Shown: positions 51,671 through 64,000 of the stretch, in pieces | Layout of the letters: each line of letters starts with the position of its first letter | Numbering within the stretch: position 1 is the first letter of the stretch | From: an uncultured Candidatus Pelagibacter sp. | GTDB lineage: Bacteria; Pseudomonadota; Alphaproteobacteria; Pelagibacterales; Pelagibacteraceae | Length of the DNA stretch: 64,000 bases | Assembly (NCBI GenBank): GCA_905618895.1 | Contig: CAJQTA010000001.1 | Coordinates: 1 to 64,000 of the forward strand | Direction: 5' to 3' | Position numbers and translations under genes: made by a program | Notes under the pieces: model-generated | The model's input: the letters and a program-made list of their open reading frames with translations, nothing else | What the model was told of the DNA's origin: nothing | The model's database searches: none

Positions 51671-51808
51671 AATGTTTTAATAAATGAGGAATACCAACGA
51701 TTACAAAAATTTAAATAGTTTTCTAATAATTGATTATTAGCGTTGGTACTAAAAGATAATTTAAAAATCTTATAGGATAATATGGGACTAAGAGTGTATT
51801 GCTCTTTT
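51671..51808. repeat. Boundary repeat copy 4: native lpd 3' end plus downstream flank
   Basis: Pairs with 47127-47263; TAAGAGTGTATTGCTCTTTT is the antisense of lpd codons K-R-A-I-H-S-stop. Confidence 0.9.
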
Positions 51809-53188
51809 ATCTACTGATAAGGCTGCTTCTTTTACAGCTTCTGAGAATGTTGGATGCGCATGGCACGTTCTTGCAATATCTTCAGCGCTTGCACCAAACT
51901 CCATTGCAACTCCAATTTCACCAATTAATTCACCTGCATGGGGTCCAATAATATGCGCTCCTAAAACTATATCTGTTTTTTCATCAGCCAAAATTTTAAC
52001 AAAACCCTCTGCTTCATCAATTGCTTTAGCTCTTGAGTTTGCCATAAATGAAAATTTACCAATTTTATATTTTATATTTGCTTCTTTTAATTGTTCTTCA
52101 GTTTTTCCAATTGAAGCAACTTCTGGAGTTGTATAAACAACACCTGGAATAATATTATAATTTACATGTCCTGATTGTCCCACAATATTTTCTGCAACAG
52201 CAATACCTTCATCTTCAGCTTTGTGTGCTAACATTGGTCCATCTATTACATCACCAATTGCATAAACATTAGCTACATTTGTTTGAAAATTTTTATCTGT
52301 TTTAATTCTTTTCTTTTCATCTAACTCAACACCAATTGCATCTAAATTTAAATTATTAGTATTTGGTTTTCTACCAACAGATATAAGTACGACATCACAA
52401 TCAAAATTAATTTTTTTTCCATCTTTATCAGAAGTTGAAACGCTAGCACCATTAGTGTTTTTAGTTATTCCTTCTACTTTAGTTTGCATGTGAAAATTAA
52501 TTCCTTGTTTCTGTAAAATTTTCATAAACTCTGCAGATACTTCTCTATCCATTCCTGGTGTAATATGATCAAGAAATTCTACTACATGAACTTCAGCACC
52601 CAATCTAGACCAAACAGAGCCCATCTCTAATCCTATATATCCTCCACCAACTACAACCATTTTTTTCGGAACAATCTCTAAAGTTAATGCTCCAGTTGAA
52701 GAAACAATTATTTTTTCATCAAATTCAATTCCAGGTAATGAAACTGGAATTGATCCTGTACTAATGACAGTTTTTTCAGTTTCTATTACAGTTTCTTTTT
52801 TTTGATCATCTAAAATAGAAATTTTATTTGCTGATTTGAAGCGTCCTGTTCCTTTAAAATAAGTAACTTTATTTTTCTTAAATAAAAATTCTACACCTTT
52901 GGTTAGAACAGTTACTGCTTTATCTTTATTTTTCATCATTTTTTTGAGATTAAGTTTAACCTCACCAACCTCTATCCCAAGTTTAGAAAAGTTTTGTGCT
53001 TTATGATAATTCTCTGAGATATTTAATAAATTTTTAGAAGGTATACACCCAACATTTAAACAAGTGCCTCCTAATGATCCTCTAGATTCTATACATGCTG
53101 TTTTAAGACCCAATTGCGCCAATCTTATTGCACACACATAGCCGCCTGGACCTCCACCTATTACAACTGCTTGAAATTTTTCTGACAT
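51788..53188 (-). CDS. lpdA: Dihydrolipoamide dehydrogenase (E3)
   Basis: GGTCLNVGCIPSKNLL; HAHPTFSEAVKEAALSVDKRAIHS. Confidence 0.97.
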   Translation of the reverse strand: MSEKFQAVVIGGGPGGYVCAIRLAQLGLKTACIESRGSLGGTCLNVGCIPSKNLLNISENYHKAQNFSKLGIEVGEVKLNLKKMMKNKDKAVTVLTKGVEFLFKKNKVTYFKGTGRFKSANKISILDDQKKETVIETEKTVISTGSIPVSLPGIEFDEKIIVSSTGALTLEIVPKKMVVVGGGYIGLEMGSVWSRLGAEVHVVEFLDHITPGMDREVSAEFMKILQKQGINFHMQTKVEGITKNTNGASVSTSDKDGKKINFDCDVVLISVGRKPNTNNLNLDAIGVELDEKKRIKTDKNFQTNVANVYAIGDVIDGPMLAHKAEDEGIAVAENIVGQSGHVNYNIIPGVVYTTPEVASIGKTEEQLKEANIKYKIGKFSFMANSRAKAIDEAEGFVKILADEKTDIVLGAHIIGPHAGELIGEIGVAMEFGASAEDIARTCHAHPTFSEAVKEAALSVDKRAIHS

Positions 53189-54472
53189 TTAAATATTTAA
53201 AAATAATCTTCTTGGATCTTCTAAATTCTCTTTTACCATTTTTAAGAATGAAACTGACTCTTTTCCATCTATAATTCTATGATCGTAAGATAAGGCAAGA
53301 TACATGATTGGCCTAATCTTAATTTCACCATCTACTACTATTGGTCTTTCAACTATATTGTGCATTCCCAGCACACCAGATTGAGGTAAGTTTAAAATTG
53401 GCGTAGATAACATTGAACCATAAACCCCTCCGTTACTAATGGTAAAAGTTCCGCCTTGAAGATCCTCAATTGTTAATTTTCCATCTTTTGCTTTTTCAGA
53501 AATAGTTTTTATACTTTTTTCAATATCTGCGAATGATAATTCGTCAGCATTTCTTAAAACTGGAACAACCAATCCCCTTTCAGTCCCTACTGCAAAACTT
53601 ATATTATAATAATTTTTATAAATAATTTCATCACCTTCAATTTCAGCATTAACAGATGGGAAATTTTTTAAAGCAACTATACAAGCTTTTACAAAAAATG
53701 ACATAAAGCCTAATTTAATTTCATATCTATTTTGAAAATCTTCTTGGTTTTCTTTTCTCATTTCCATTATATTTGTCATGTCAACTTCATTAAATGTAGT
53801 TAACAATGCAGCATTTTCCTGTGCTTGCTTTAATCTCTTTGCAATAGTTTGTCTTAGTCTGGTCATTTTAACTCTCTCTTCTTGACCATATTGAATTTTT
53901 CTTTCTGATGGATTGGGGCTTTCTCCCATCATACTAATTAAATCACCTTTTAGTATTCTTCCTTCTTTTCCAGACCCTTTAACTTTTTGTAAATCAATTT
54001 TATTTTCTACAACTATTTTTCTCACTGCTGGTGAAAGTTTTTCTTCACCTTGTGCTACTAGATCAGGTCCTTTTTCTTTTTTTACTTCTTCAGTTAATAC
54101 TAGAGGTTCTTCTTCAGACATTTTTTTTTCATCAAAAATCCTAGGTTCTTTTCTTTCAATCTCTAAATTAACAACATTATTTTCTTGCTCTTCTGGTTCA
54201 ATTTTTTTAACCTGTTTGTTTTCAGTCTGCTTGCTATTTTGACTAATAGAGCCTAGCAAAGCACCCACTTCAACTGTCTCTCCATCTTTTGATGCGATTT
54301 CAGTTAAAATTCCATCTATTGGTGAAGGTACCTCTAAATTAACTTTGTCAGTTTCTAACTCTACAATAGGTTCATCTACTTCAACGCTGTCTCCCTCATT
54401 TTTAAGCCATTTTGCGACCGTTGCTTCTGTAATACTTTCCCCTAAAACTGGTACTAAAATTTTTTCACTCAT
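53189..54472 (-). CDS. sucB: 2-oxoglutarate dehydrogenase E2 (dihydrolipoamide succinyltransferase)
   Basis: Lipoyl domain [15 protein letters not shown]; catalytic [17 protein letters not shown]. Confidence 0.96.
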   Translation of the reverse strand: MSEKILVPVLGESITEATVAKWLKNEGDSVEVDEPIVELETDKVNLEVPSPIDGILTEIASKDGETVEVGALLGSISQNSKQTENKQVKKIEPEEQENNVVNLEIERKEPRIFDEKKMSEEEPLVLTEEVKKEKGPDLVAQGEEKLSPAVRKIVVENKIDLQKVKGSGKEGRILKGDLISMMGESPNPSERKIQYGQEERVKMTRLRQTIAKRLKQAQENAALLTTFNEVDMTNIMEMRKENQEDFQNRYEIKLGFMSFFVKACIVALKNFPSVNAEIEGDEIIYKNYYNISFAVGTERGLVVPVLRNADELSFADIEKSIKTISEKAKDGKLTIEDLQGGTFTISNGGVYGSMLSTPILNLPQSGVLGMHNIVERPIVVDGEIKIRPIMYLALSYDHRIIDGKESVSFLKMVKENLEDPRRLFLNI

Positions 54473-54474
54473 TA

Positions 54475-57393
54475 TTATTTAAAAACCTTATTAATAATTT
54501 CTTGTTGTTGGGAGATGTGTCTTTTCGCATATCCTGTTGCCGGAGATGCATCTGGACTTCTTCCTATATAAGAAATTTCCTCATTATTAGCTTTAATAGT
54601 ATCTAATGTCCATTGTATATAATCTCTCACTGAAAACCACGCCCCCATGTTTTTTGGCTCTTCTTGGCACCAATAAAATTTAGCATTTTTTGCATAAGGT
54701 TTCAGTTCTTTAACAAGAGTTTTTGCTGGAAATGGATATAATTGTTCTATCCTATACAATACAACATTATCTTTCTTTAATTTTTCCCTAGCATCTAACA
54801 AATCAAAATAAATTTTACCAGAGCACATTATTACTTTTTTTATTTCTGAACTTTTTTTTAATTTTATAAAACCTTTAATTTTTGGGTCAATTGCATGATC
54901 CCACAATATTCTATGAAATGAGTTATCTTTACTAAAATCTTCTAAGTTAGAAACACAATATTTGTTTCTTAGTAATGACTTCGGTGTCATCATAATCAAT
55001 GGTTTTCTAAAATCTCTGTGTATCTGTCGTCTTAAAGCATGAAAATAATTAGCAGGTGTTGTGCAGTTCATAACTTGCATATTATCATTTGAACACATTT
55101 GCAGAAATCTTTCTAATCTTGCTGATGAATGTTCTGGTCCTTGACCTTCATATCCGTGAGGTAAAAGCATAACAAGACCAGACGCTCTCGACCACTTTCT
55201 TTCTCCTGATGCAATAAATTGATCAATTACAACTTGAGCACCATTTGCAAAATCTCCAAATTGTGCCTCCCAAAGAGTAAGTGTATTTGGTTCTACTAAA
55301 CTATATCCATATTCAAAGCCTAGAACAGCTAACTCGGATAAAAAACTATCTACTATTTCAAATCTTTTTTGATTATTTGAAATATTATTTAAAGGAATAT
55401 AGCGTGAGTTATCTAGTTGATTTCTTAGAACGGAATGTCTTTGACTAAAGGTTCCTCTGCCAGAATCTTGACCAACCAATCTAACTGGGTACCCTTCTTC
55501 TAATAAGGATCCAAATGCCAAGGCCTCTGCTGTTGACCAATCTATGTTTGAACCTTTTTTAACTGACTCCTGCCTTGTGTTCAAAATTTTTATAATAGTT
55601 TTATGTAAATTTAACTCTGGTGGTAAAATATTAATCTTTTCAGATATTTTTAGAAGCTTGTTCGTATTTACTCCACTTACTCCTCTTTTGTCTTTTCCTT
55701 TTTCAGGTTTGTATGCAGACCAAGTACCCTCAAACCATTCAATCTTTGGTTTATAGTCTTTTGCATTTTTATATTGATCATCTAGTAAATCCTTAAATTT
55801 TTTAATACTATTATTTAATTCATCATTAGAAATTGTATTTTCATTTATCAGTTTATTTCCATAGACTTTTACTGGTGATGGATGTGATCTTATTTTTTTA
55901 TACATTAGTGGTTGAGTAAATGATGGTTCGTCACCTTCGTTATGACCAAATCTCCTATAGCAAATTAAATCAATAACAACGTCTCTATTAAACTTAAGTC
56001 TAAATTCAGATGCTATTCTTGCTGCATAAACTGCTGCTTCTGGGTCATCGCCATTAACATGTAAAATTGGTGCATCTACCATTTTGGCTACATCAGATGG
56101 ATAGGGGGATGATCGGGCAAATCTTGGACTTGTTGTAAAGCCTATCTGATTATTAATGATAATATGAATCGTTCCTCCAGTATTATGACCAGGTAAACCA
56201 GACATTGCAAAACACTCAGACACAACTCCTTGTCCAGCAAATGCAGCATCCCCATGAATTAAAATTGGTATAACTTTTTTTCTCTCTTTATCTTTATGAA
56301 AGAATTGTTTTGCTCTTGTTTGACCTAATACAACTGGATTAACCGCTTCTAGATGAGAGGGGTTATCTGTTAAACTTACGTGAACTGGATTGCCATCAAA
56401 CTCTCTATTAGAAGAGGCTCCTAAATGATATTTAACATCACCAGCTCCATCTTCAGAAGATGAGGTAAATTCCCCAGCGAATTCATTAAATATTCTTTTA
56501 TATGATTTTTGTAAAACATTTGCCAAAACATTAAGTCTTCCTCTGTGTGACATTCCAATTTTGACTTCTATAACATTAGATTGGCCACCAATTTTTATTA
56601 TTTGTTCCAATGCTGGAATTAAACTTTCTCCACCATCTAATCCAAATCTTTTAGTTCCAACATATTTTGTATGTAAAAATTTTTCAAAACCTTCTGCCTG
56701 AATTAATTTATTTAAAATTGCCTCTTTTCCATTTTTAGTAAATTGCAAAGCATCTTCTGATTTTTCAACTCTATCCCTAAGCCATTTTCTTTCAGTTGGA
56801 TTTGAAATATGCATATATTCATAGCCAATAGGTCCACAATAAGTTTTTTTTAAAAAACCTAGTATTTCTTTAACAGTTGCATTTTCTTTGTTTGCTACAC
56901 CATTTAAAAAAATTTTTTTATCATAATTTTTTTTCTTAAATCCATAGTGTTCTGGATGAAGTTCGTCTAAATATTCTGTTTTCAACATCCCTAATGGATC
57001 AAGTTTTGCTATTAAATGTCCCCTTTGTCTATAGGCTCTAATTAAAGCTACTGCACTAATAGAGTCTTTGTTTGCTTCTATTTGTATTTTATAATTATTT
57101 TGATTAGAAAAATTATTTTTTATATTTTCTTTATTTAATTTTTCATCTTCCTCAATTTTTTTTTGAATTTCATCTATGTCAATTTTGTTTTTTGCAGGAC
57201 TCCAAGATGGTCCATTAATTTCTTTAGCAATAATATCGAATTTATCTCCTATTTCTTCAAAATATTTTTTCCAGCTTTCATCTAAATCAGAATCTTTATT
57301 AATAAACTTTAGATACATTTGTTCTATAAAGGCACTATTAGATTTATTAAGAAATGAAGTTTTTTTATATTCGAGATTTTTTGATGATGACAT
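54475..57393 (-). CDS. sucA: 2-oxoglutarate dehydrogenase E1
   Basis: [26 protein letters not shown], 972 aa. Confidence 0.97.
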   Translation of the reverse strand: MSSSKNLEYKKTSFLNKSNSAFIEQMYLKFINKDSDLDESWKKYFEEIGDKFDIIAKEINGPSWSPAKNKIDIDEIQKKIEEDEKLNKENIKNNFSNQNNYKIQIEANKDSISAVALIRAYRQRGHLIAKLDPLGMLKTEYLDELHPEHYGFKKKNYDKKIFLNGVANKENATVKEILGFLKKTYCGPIGYEYMHISNPTERKWLRDRVEKSEDALQFTKNGKEAILNKLIQAEGFEKFLHTKYVGTKRFGLDGGESLIPALEQIIKIGGQSNVIEVKIGMSHRGRLNVLANVLQKSYKRIFNEFAGEFTSSSEDGAGDVKYHLGASSNREFDGNPVHVSLTDNPSHLEAVNPVVLGQTRAKQFFHKDKERKKVIPILIHGDAAFAGQGVVSECFAMSGLPGHNTGGTIHIIINNQIGFTTSPRFARSSPYPSDVAKMVDAPILHVNGDDPEAAVYAARIASEFRLKFNRDVVIDLICYRRFGHNEGDEPSFTQPLMYKKIRSHPSPVKVYGNKLINENTISNDELNNSIKKFKDLLDDQYKNAKDYKPKIEWFEGTWSAYKPEKGKDKRGVSGVNTNKLLKISEKINILPPELNLHKTIIKILNTRQESVKKGSNIDWSTAEALAFGSLLEEGYPVRLVGQDSGRGTFSQRHSVLRNQLDNSRYIPLNNISNNQKRFEIVDSFLSELAVLGFEYGYSLVEPNTLTLWEAQFGDFANGAQVVIDQFIASGERKWSRASGLVMLLPHGYEGQGPEHSSARLERFLQMCSNDNMQVMNCTTPANYFHALRRQIHRDFRKPLIMMTPKSLLRNKYCVSNLEDFSKDNSFHRILWDHAIDPKIKGFIKLKKSSEIKKVIMCSGKIYFDLLDAREKLKKDNVVLYRIEQLYPFPAKTLVKELKPYAKNAKFYWCQEEPKNMGAWFSVRDYIQWTLDTIKANNEEISYIGRSPDASPATGYAKRHISQQQEIINKVFK

Positions 57394-57427
57394 CTATTTT
57401 TTTAATATAGTATTTGAATAATTTTTT

Positions 57428-58303
57428 TCAATTAGACAATTTATTAAATAGTGTTTTACCAAGCTCTGAGGGTGATTTAGCGATAGTAATTCCACATTCT
57501 TCCATTTTTTTTATCTTATCTTCAGCACCACCTTTTCCACCTGAAATTATGGCACCTGCATGCCCCATTCTTCTTCCAGGAGGAGCTGTTATTCCAGCAA
57601 TAAAACCAACAATTGGTTTCTTTATTCTGTGATTTTTTACAAATTCTGCAGCCTCTTCTTCTGATGATCCACCTATCTCTCCTATCATGAGAATAGATTT
57701 TGTTTGATCATCATTTAAAAACAAATCTAAACAGTCAATAAAATTGGTTCCATTAATTGGGTCACCACCAATTCCTATACATGTTGATTGACCTAATTCA
57801 TTTTCAGTTGTTTGTGCAACAGCTTCATACGTTAATGTACCTGATCTTGAGACTATTCCGACAGATCCTTTTTTATGAATATTTCCAGGCATTATTCCAA
57901 TTTTACATTCATCTGGAGTAATTATTCCAGGGCAATTTGGTCCTATTAATCTACTTTTTGAATCTTCTAATTTTTGTTTAACTCTAAGCATATCTTGAAT
58001 TGGTATACCTTCGGTAATGCATACTATAAGTTCAACTGAAGCCTCTATTGCTTCAATTATTGCGGCTGCTGCAAATTTTGCTGGAACATAAATCATTGTT
58101 GCGTCAGCACCAACTTCTTGTTTGGCTTCTTTTACAGTATTAAACACTGGACGATCAAGATGTTTTTGACCTCCTTTTTTTGGAGTAACCCCACCAACAA
58201 GATTAGTTCCATATTCTATTGCTTGTTTAGAGTGAAATTCACCATGTTTACCCGTAAATCCTTGGCATATAACTTTTGTATTTTTATCAATTAAAACAGA
58301 CAT
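57428..58303 (-). CDS. sucD: Succinate-CoA ligase alpha subunit
   Basis: [39 protein letters not shown]. Confidence 0.97.
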   Translation of the reverse strand: MSVLIDKNTKVICQGFTGKHGEFHSKQAIEYGTNLVGGVTPKKGGQKHLDRPVFNTVKEAKQEVGADATMIYVPAKFAAAAIIEAIEASVELIVCITEGIPIQDMLRVKQKLEDSKSRLIGPNCPGIITPDECKIGIMPGNIHKKGSVGIVSRSGTLTYEAVAQTTENELGQSTCIGIGGDPINGTNFIDCLDLFLNDDQTKSILMIGEIGGSSEEEAAEFVKNHRIKKPIVGFIAGITAPPGRRMGHAGAIISGGKGGAEDKIKKMEECGITIAKSPSELGKTLFNKLSN

Positions 58304-58304
58304 A

Positions 58305-59465
58305 TTATTTTATAGCCTCTACTATTTTTTTAGCAGCGTCATCTAAGTTTTCTGCTGAAATTAATTTTAATCCTGAGTTATCTAATATCTCTTTTCCCTC
58401 TTTAAAATTAGTTCCAGCAAGTCTAACTACTAGAGGAACGCTTATATTCATTTCTTTTGCTGCATCAACAACTCCTTGTGCAAGCACATCACATCTCATT
58501 ATTCCACCAAAAATATTTATTAAAATTCCTTTAACATTTTTGTCTGAAAGAATTATCTTTAATGCAGCTGAAACCTTTTCTTTTGAAGCGCCACCACCAA
58601 CGTCTAAAAAATTAGCTGGCTCTTTTCCATAGAGCTTAATTATATCCATAGTAGCCATTGCTAGTCCTGCGCCGTTAACCATACAGCCAATACTTCCATC
58701 TAATTTTATATAGGCAAGATCATGTTTGCTTGCCTCAATTTCTGTGGGATCTTCTTCGTTTAAATCTCTTAACTGCATAATTTCTGGATGTTTAAATAAT
58801 GCATTAGAGTCAAAATTTACTTTTGCATCCAGACAGATTATTTTTTTTTCCTTAGTTAAAATTAAAGGATTAACCTCAACCATGTTGGCATCTGTACTAA
58901 TAAACATTTGATATACTGATTTAATTAGTGATATTGCTTGTTTTTTTGCATCATTACTTAAATTAAAAATTTCAATTATTTTTTCACAATCTGCATCTGA
59001 AATCTCTTCAACTATTTCAACTTTTGTTGTTATAATTTTTTCCGGTGTTTTATTGGCTACTTCTTCAATATCCATTCCACCTTGATCACTTGATATAAAT
59101 GCAATTTTTGAACTTGCTCTATCAACAAGACAAGAAAGATAAAATTCTTTGTCTATATTTGAAGATTCTTCAACATATAATCTCTTAACTTCTCTACCCT
59201 CAGGACCAGTTTGATGTGTCACAAGAGTTTTGCCCAACAGTTCTTTGGCTGCAACACTTAATTCCTCCAGTGTATTTAAAATTTTTACTCCTCCAGCCTT
59301 ACCTCTTCCACCTGCGTGGATTTGTGCTTTCAAAACAAATTTTTCAGTTTTTAGTAATTTTGATTTTTCAACCAACTCGTCTACCGTAAAAGCAAAAACT
59401 CCATTGGGAACTATTGCGCCATATTTTTTTAAAATTTGCTTAGCTTGATGCTCATGAATGTTCAT
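58305..59465 (-). CDS. sucC: Succinate-CoA ligase beta subunit
   Basis: [25 protein letters not shown]-grasp. Confidence 0.97.
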   Translation of the reverse strand: MNIHEHQAKQILKKYGAIVPNGVFAFTVDELVEKSKLLKTEKFVLKAQIHAGGRGKAGGVKILNTLEELSVAAKELLGKTLVTHQTGPEGREVKRLYVEESSNIDKEFYLSCLVDRASSKIAFISSDQGGMDIEEVANKTPEKIITTKVEIVEEISDADCEKIIEIFNLSNDAKKQAISLIKSVYQMFISTDANMVEVNPLILTKEKKIICLDAKVNFDSNALFKHPEIMQLRDLNEEDPTEIEASKHDLAYIKLDGSIGCMVNGAGLAMATMDIIKLYGKEPANFLDVGGGASKEKVSAALKIILSDKNVKGILINIFGGIMRCDVLAQGVVDAAKEMNISVPLVVRLAGTNFKEGKEILDNSGLKLISAENLDDAAKKIVEAIK

Positions 59466-59467
59466 TA

Positions 59468-60430
59468 TTACTTAGAAAGATCTGGATCTATCTTGGAGGC
59501 CGATTCCCATAGTGCTTTAACAGCATCGATAGAGTTCATAAATTCTTTTTTTTCTTTTTCGTCTAAATCTATCTGTTCTATTTTTTCAACACCATTTTTT
59601 CCAATTATTACGGGTACACCAGCATAAACATTATCAACTCCATATTCTCCATTTAAATGAACTGCACATGGAAGTAATTTTTTTTCATCTTTTAAATATG
59701 CTTCTGCCATTTGAACTCCTGATGCAGCTGGCGCATAAAATGCTGAACCTTTTTCTAAATATTTAACAATTTCACCACCACCATCTCTGGTTCTTTGATT
59801 AATCTCCTCTAGCCTCTCAGATGAGATTTTTCCTTCTTTTACTAAATCTAGAAGTGGTTTTCCTGAAACTTTTGTAAATCTTGGCAAGGGAACCATTGTG
59901 TCTCCATGACCACCCATCACTATTGCTTCAATTTCTTTTACTGGAACATCTAATTCTAATGACAAAAATAATTTAAATCTTGAACTATCCAAAATTCCAG
60001 CCATTCCAACTACTTTGTTTGCAGGAAGACCCGAGAATTTTTGAAATGCCATTACCATAACATCTAGTGGATTTGTAATACATATAACAAAAGCATTCGG
60101 GGCATTTTTTTTAATACCTTCTGCTACCTGCTTGATAATTTTTAAATTAATACCTAGTAAATCATCTCTAGTCATTCCCGGTTTTCTTGGTACGCCCGCT
60201 GTTATTATAATTACGTCTGAATCTTTAATATCTTCATAGTTATCTGTCCCTGAAAACCTTACATTAAAACCATCTACAGATGATGATTGAGCAATATCTA
60301 GAGCCTTTCCTTTAGCTATTCCACTTGCAACATCAAACAATACCACCTCATTAGCCACTTCTTTTGTGCCTATTAAATGTGCTAAAGTTCCACCTATCTG
60401 ACCCGCTCCTATTAGAGATATTTTTTTCAT
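59468..60430 (-). CDS. mdh: Malate dehydrogenase
   Basis: [32 protein letters not shown]. Confidence 0.97.
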   Translation of the reverse strand: MKKISLIGAGQIGGTLAHLIGTKEVANEVVLFDVASGIAKGKALDIAQSSSVDGFNVRFSGTDNYEDIKDSDVIIITAGVPRKPGMTRDDLLGINLKIIKQVAEGIKKNAPNAFVICITNPLDVMVMAFQKFSGLPANKVVGMAGILDSSRFKLFLSLELDVPVKEIEAIVMGGHGDTMVPLPRFTKVSGKPLLDLVKEGKISSERLEEINQRTRDGGGEIVKYLEKGSAFYAPAASGVQMAEAYLKDEKKLLPCAVHLNGEYGVDNVYAGVPVIIGKNGVEKIEQIDLDEKEKKEFMNSIDAVKALWESASKIDPDLSK

Positions 60431-60438
60431 AAGTTTTC

Positions 60439-61932
60439 TTATTTCATTGTTGGCATGACAAATTCTGCATTAGATCTTATTCCAGAAGGCCATCTTGATG
60501 TTACAGTTTTAAGTTTTGTATAAAATTTAATTCCTTCAGCTCCATGCATCGCACTATCTCCAAATAATGATCTCTTCCATCCACCAAAACTATGAAATGC
60601 CATTGGAACTGGTATTGGAACATTAATTCCAACCATACCAACTTGAATTTTGCTTGCAAATGTTCGACCTGCATCTCCGTCTCTAGTGTAAATGCTTACT
60701 CCATTTCCATACTCATGATCATTAATCAACTTAGTTGCTTCTTCAAAAGTTTTTACTCTTATTACAGATAAAACTGGTCCAAATATTTCTTCTTTATAAA
60801 TTCTCATATCTTTTTGAACATGATCAAATAAACATCCCCCTAAAAAAAAACCGTTCTCATATCCTTGAAGTTTTATATTTCTTCCATCAACAACTAATTT
60901 GGCTCCTTCTTTAACACCAATATCAACATAACCTTTTACTTTTTCTAAGTGCTCTTTAGTTACTAGTGGACCCATCTCAGATGTTTTATCCATCCCTGGT
61001 CCTACTTTTAACGCTTCCGCTTTTTTTGATAGACGTGAAACTAATTCATCACCAATATCTCCTACGGCAACAGCAACTGATTGTGCCATACATCTTTCTC
61101 CTGCCGATCCATATGCTGCACCCATTAATCCGTTGACTGCACCATCAAGATCACAATCAGGCATAACAACTAAATGGTTTTTTGCTCCACCTAGTGCTTG
61201 AACTCTTTTTTCGTTTTTTGCAGAATTTTCATAAATATATTTTGCAATTGGAGTTGAGCCTACAAAACTTACAGCTTTAACATCTTTATTTGTTAAGATT
61301 GCATCAACTGACTCTTTATCTCCATTAACAACATTAAAAACACCATCTGGTAGTCCAGCCTCTTTTAGCAGTTCAGCTAATCTTAATGGGCATGATGGGT
61401 CTTTTTCTGATGGTTTTAAAATGAATGTGTTTCCGCACGCAATGGCAATAGGAAACATCCACATAGGTACCATTGCTGGAAAATTAAAAGGTGTTATACC
61501 CGCTACTACTCCGAGTGGTTGGCGCATTGACCAACTATCAACATTTGTTCCAACATTTTCAGAAAATTCTCCTTTAAGTAAATGTGGAATTCCACATGCA
61601 AACTCAACCACCTCCAGTCCTCTTGTTAAAGAACCTTTGGCATCTTCATAAACTTTTCCATGTTCTGAAACTATTAATTTTGTAAGCTCATCAGAATTTT
61701 TTTCGATCAATTCTTTAAATTTAAACATCACTCTTGCTCTTTGAAGGGGAGGTTTTAATGACCAAGTTTCGAAAGCTTTTTTTGCTACATCCACAGCTTG
61801 ATCAAGATCAATTTTACTAGCCAATCTTACTTCTGATTCTTGCTCACCTGTAGCTGGATTAAAAATTTTACTTTTTCTATCAGAAGAACCTGAAATTAGC
61901 TTTCCGCCTACAAAATGTTCTAATAAATTCAT
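60439..61932 (-). CDS. mmsA: Methylmalonate-semialdehyde dehydrogenase (CoA-acylating)
   Basis: [54 protein letters not shown]. Confidence 0.94.
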   Translation of the reverse strand: MNLLEHFVGGKLISGSSDRKSKIFNPATGEQESEVRLASKIDLDQAVDVAKKAFETWSLKPPLQRARVMFKFKELIEKNSDELTKLIVSEHGKVYEDAKGSLTRGLEVVEFACGIPHLLKGEFSENVGTNVDSWSMRQPLGVVAGITPFNFPAMVPMWMFPIAIACGNTFILKPSEKDPSCPLRLAELLKEAGLPDGVFNVVNGDKESVDAILTNKDVKAVSFVGSTPIAKYIYENSAKNEKRVQALGGAKNHLVVMPDCDLDGAVNGLMGAAYGSAGERCMAQSVAVAVGDIGDELVSRLSKKAEALKVGPGMDKTSEMGPLVTKEHLEKVKGYVDIGVKEGAKLVVDGRNIKLQGYENGFFLGGCLFDHVQKDMRIYKEEIFGPVLSVIRVKTFEEATKLINDHEYGNGVSIYTRDGDAGRTFASKIQVGMVGINVPIPVPMAFHSFGGWKRSLFGDSAMHGAEGIKFYTKLKTVTSRWPSGIRSNAEFVMPTMK

Positions 61933-61989
61933 GAATACGATCTTTTAGATCATAATATAATATTAGTCTATTATTATTAAGAAAATTAA

Positions 61990-62769
61990 TTAAAGATTGC
62001 TAGTAGCTAGCATTTTTTTTAATTCAGCAATGGCTTTTGCTGGGTTTAATCCTTTTGGACAAGCATTGGTACAATTCATAATAGTATGACACCTATATAG
62101 TTTTAGTTCATCAGCTACTTTTTTTAATCTCTCTTTTCTTTCATCATCTCTACTATCTACTATCCACCTATAAGCTTGAAGCAAAACTGCAGGACCTAAA
62201 AATTTATCCTCATTCCACCAATAGCTTGGGCAAGAAGTAGAACAACACGCACACATTATACATTCATAAGCCCCGTCTAATTTCGCTCTATCTTTTTTTG
62301 ATTGAATAATTTCTGTAGTTTCAACTTTTGTATTTGTTTTCAACCAAGGCTCAATTGATTCGTATTGTTTATACAATCCACTTAAGTCCCCAATTAAATC
62401 TTTTTTAACTTTTAGATGAGGTAGTGGATAAATATTTATATCTCCTTCAATTTCTGAATGAGGTTTTGTACATGCTAAACCATTTTTACCATCCATATTC
62501 ATTGCGCAAGATCCACAAACACCATGTGCACAAGATCTCCGATAAGCCAATGATGGGTCAATTTCGTTTTTAATCTTATTTAAAATATCTAATACTTTTG
62601 AAGGACAGTTATCCATATCAACTTCATAAGTATCCTCTCTTGGATTTTCTCCATTTGAGGGATCCCATCTATAAACATTTACTTTTCTGATATTTTTTGA
62701 TCCAGTTTTATCTTGATAATAGATACCTTTTTGAACTTCTGAATTTTTAGGTAAATTTATTTGAACCAC
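61990..62769 (-). CDS. sdhB: Succinate dehydrogenase iron-sulfur subunit
   Basis: [37 protein letters not shown]. Confidence 0.97.
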   Translation of the reverse strand: MVQINLPKNSEVQKGIYYQDKTGSKNIRKVNVYRWDPSNGENPREDTYEVDMDNCPSKVLDILNKIKNEIDPSLAYRRSCAHGVCGSCAMNMDGKNGLACTKPHSEIEGDINIYPLPHLKVKKDLIGDLSGLYKQYESIEPWLKTNTKVETTEIIQSKKDRAKLDGAYECIMCACCSTSCPSYWWNEDKFLGPAVLLQAYRWIVDSRDDERKERLKKVADELKLYRCHTIMNCTNACPKGLNPAKAIAELKKMLATSNL

Positions 62770-64000
62770 TAGTAAACTCTTTCTTGTGGTGGAAAGTATT
62801 GAACTTCATTTGTTAAAGTTGTTTTAGTAACTGGTCTATAACCAATTTTTGAATCTTTTCCATTGCACCAAGCAATAGTGTGTTGCATAAATTTTTCATC
62901 GTCTCTTTTTGGGAAATCTTCTCTTGCATGTGCGCCTCTGCTCTCTTGTCTATTATAAGCAGAATCCACTGTTGTAATTGCTTGTCTTATCAAGTTATCA
63001 AACTCCAATGTTTCCACTAAATCAGTGTTAAAAACAAGTGACCTATCTTTTACAGAAATTGATTCCATTCCATCGTATGCTTTTCTAACATCATCAACAC
63101 CCTCTTTAAGTGTTTTTTCTGTTCTAAAAACAGCACACTTTGATTGCATAGTTTTTTGCATTGAAAGTCTAAGCTCTGCAGTACTATTTTCACCATTAGA
63201 ATTTCTTAATTTATCAAATCTTTCTAAACATTTTTCTGTTTCAGTCTCTCCTATATCTTCATGTGGGGTTCCTGGTTTTACAAGTTCTGCAGCTCTTCTA
63301 GCTGCGGCTCTTCCAAATACAACTAGGTCAATTAAAGAATTAGACCCCAATCTATTCGCTCCATGAACAGAAACGCAGGCAGCCTCACCAATTGCCATTA
63401 ATCCTGTAACTGTTTCAGAATCATTTCCTGTTAATACTTCAGCTTTATAGTTTGTTGGGATACCTCCCATATTGTAATGAACAGTGGGAACTACTGGTAT
63501 TGGCTCTTTAGTTACATCAACATTTGCAAATAATCTTGCTGCTTCAGTTATTCCTGGAAGTCTACTTTCAATAATACTTTTGTCTAAATGACTTAAGTGT
63601 AAGTGAACATGATCCTGTTCTTTACCCACACCTCTTCCTTCATTAATCTCAATTGACATTGATCTACTTACTACATCTCTAGATGCTAAGTCTTTAGCTT
63701 TTGGTGCATAACGCTCCATAAATCTTTCACCTTTTGAATTAACTAAATAGCCACCTTCTCCTCTAACACCTTCAGAAATTAAAGTTCCATGTCCATAAAT
63801 TCCTGTTGGATGAAATTGTACAAATTCCATATCTTGTAATGGTAAACCTGCTCTTAAAACCATTGCATTTCCATCTCCAGTACAAGTGTGTGCTGAAGTT
63901 GCAGAATAATAAGCTTTTCCATAACCACCTGTTGCAATTATTGTGCTGTGAGCTCTAAATCTATGAATTGTTCCATCATTTAAATTCCAAGCAATAAGAC
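62769..64000 (-). CDS. sdhA: Succinate dehydrogenase flavoprotein subunit (5' end outside window)
   Basis: [53 protein letters not shown]. Confidence 0.97.
   Translation of the reverse strand, partial: LIAWNLNDGTIHRFRAHSTIIATGGYGKAYYSATSAHTCTGDGNAMVLRAGLPLQDMEFVQFHPTGIYGHGTLISEGVRGEGGYLVNSKGERFMERYAPKAKDLASRDVVSRSMSIEINEGRGVGKEQDHVHLHLSHLDKSIIESRLPGITEAARLFANVDVTKEPIPVVPTVHYNMGGIPTNYKAEVLTGNDSETVTGLMAIGEAACVSVHGANRLGSNSLIDLVVFGRAAARRAAELVKPGTPHEDIGETETEKCLERFDKLRNSNGENSTAELRLSMQKTMQSKCAVFRTEKTLKEGVDDVRKAYDGMESISVKDRSLVFNTDLVETLEFDNLIRQAITTVDSAYNRQESRGAHAREDFPKRDDEKFMQHTIAWCNGKDSKIGYRPVTKTTLTNEVQYFPPQERVY

Noticed and set aside
8372-51808. Prophage or ICE
   Set aside because: No integrase, terminase, capsid, relaxase or T4SS genes recognised; repeats alone do not establish a known mobile element.
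54475-63366. Plus-strand ORFs across the suc/mdh/sdh block
   Set aside because: All antisense to conserved TCA-cycle genes.

Overview
AT-rich window whose gene content and order look like SAR11/Pelagibacterales (inference from gene identity and order; no database was searched). Two conserved core blocks flank a roughly 43 kb accessory island. Left core: ctpA (partial), rppH, atpC-D-G-A-H, priA. Right core, all on the minus strand: lpd, sucB, sucA, sucD, sucC, mdh, mmsA, sdhB, sdhA (partial). The island (about 8.37-51.79 kb) starts 15 bp upstream of priA and ends at the lpd stop codon. It carries (A) a 4.9 kb module with two SAM methyltransferases, a polysaccharide deacetylase and an amidinotransferase; (B) a 34 kb module with a complete type IV pilus/MSHA-like machine (pilB, C, D, T, a PilM-PilN fusion, O, P, Q, V, W, X, Y1, several pilins), an S1C protease, two HTH regulators and three large beta-propeller/autotransporter-like proteins plus a collapsed remnant of a fourth; (C) a 4.5 kb module with small secreted proteins that share one signal-peptide cassette and another propeller/autotransporter. 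The most notable signals are: copies of the lpd 3' end (CAATACACTCTTA) at every module boundary; a mosaic scar of amidinotransferase tail fused to a 23S rRNA 3' end; orphan 5' cassettes of pilins and signal peptides; exact 153-bp propeller-blade repeats shared by loci 25 kb apart; an NHL-type propeller nested inside the vWA domain of PilY1; an array of eight TCTAACACA motifs upstream of pilMN; and a poly(A)-frameshifted pilin. No integrase, tRNA or CRISPR array was recognised.
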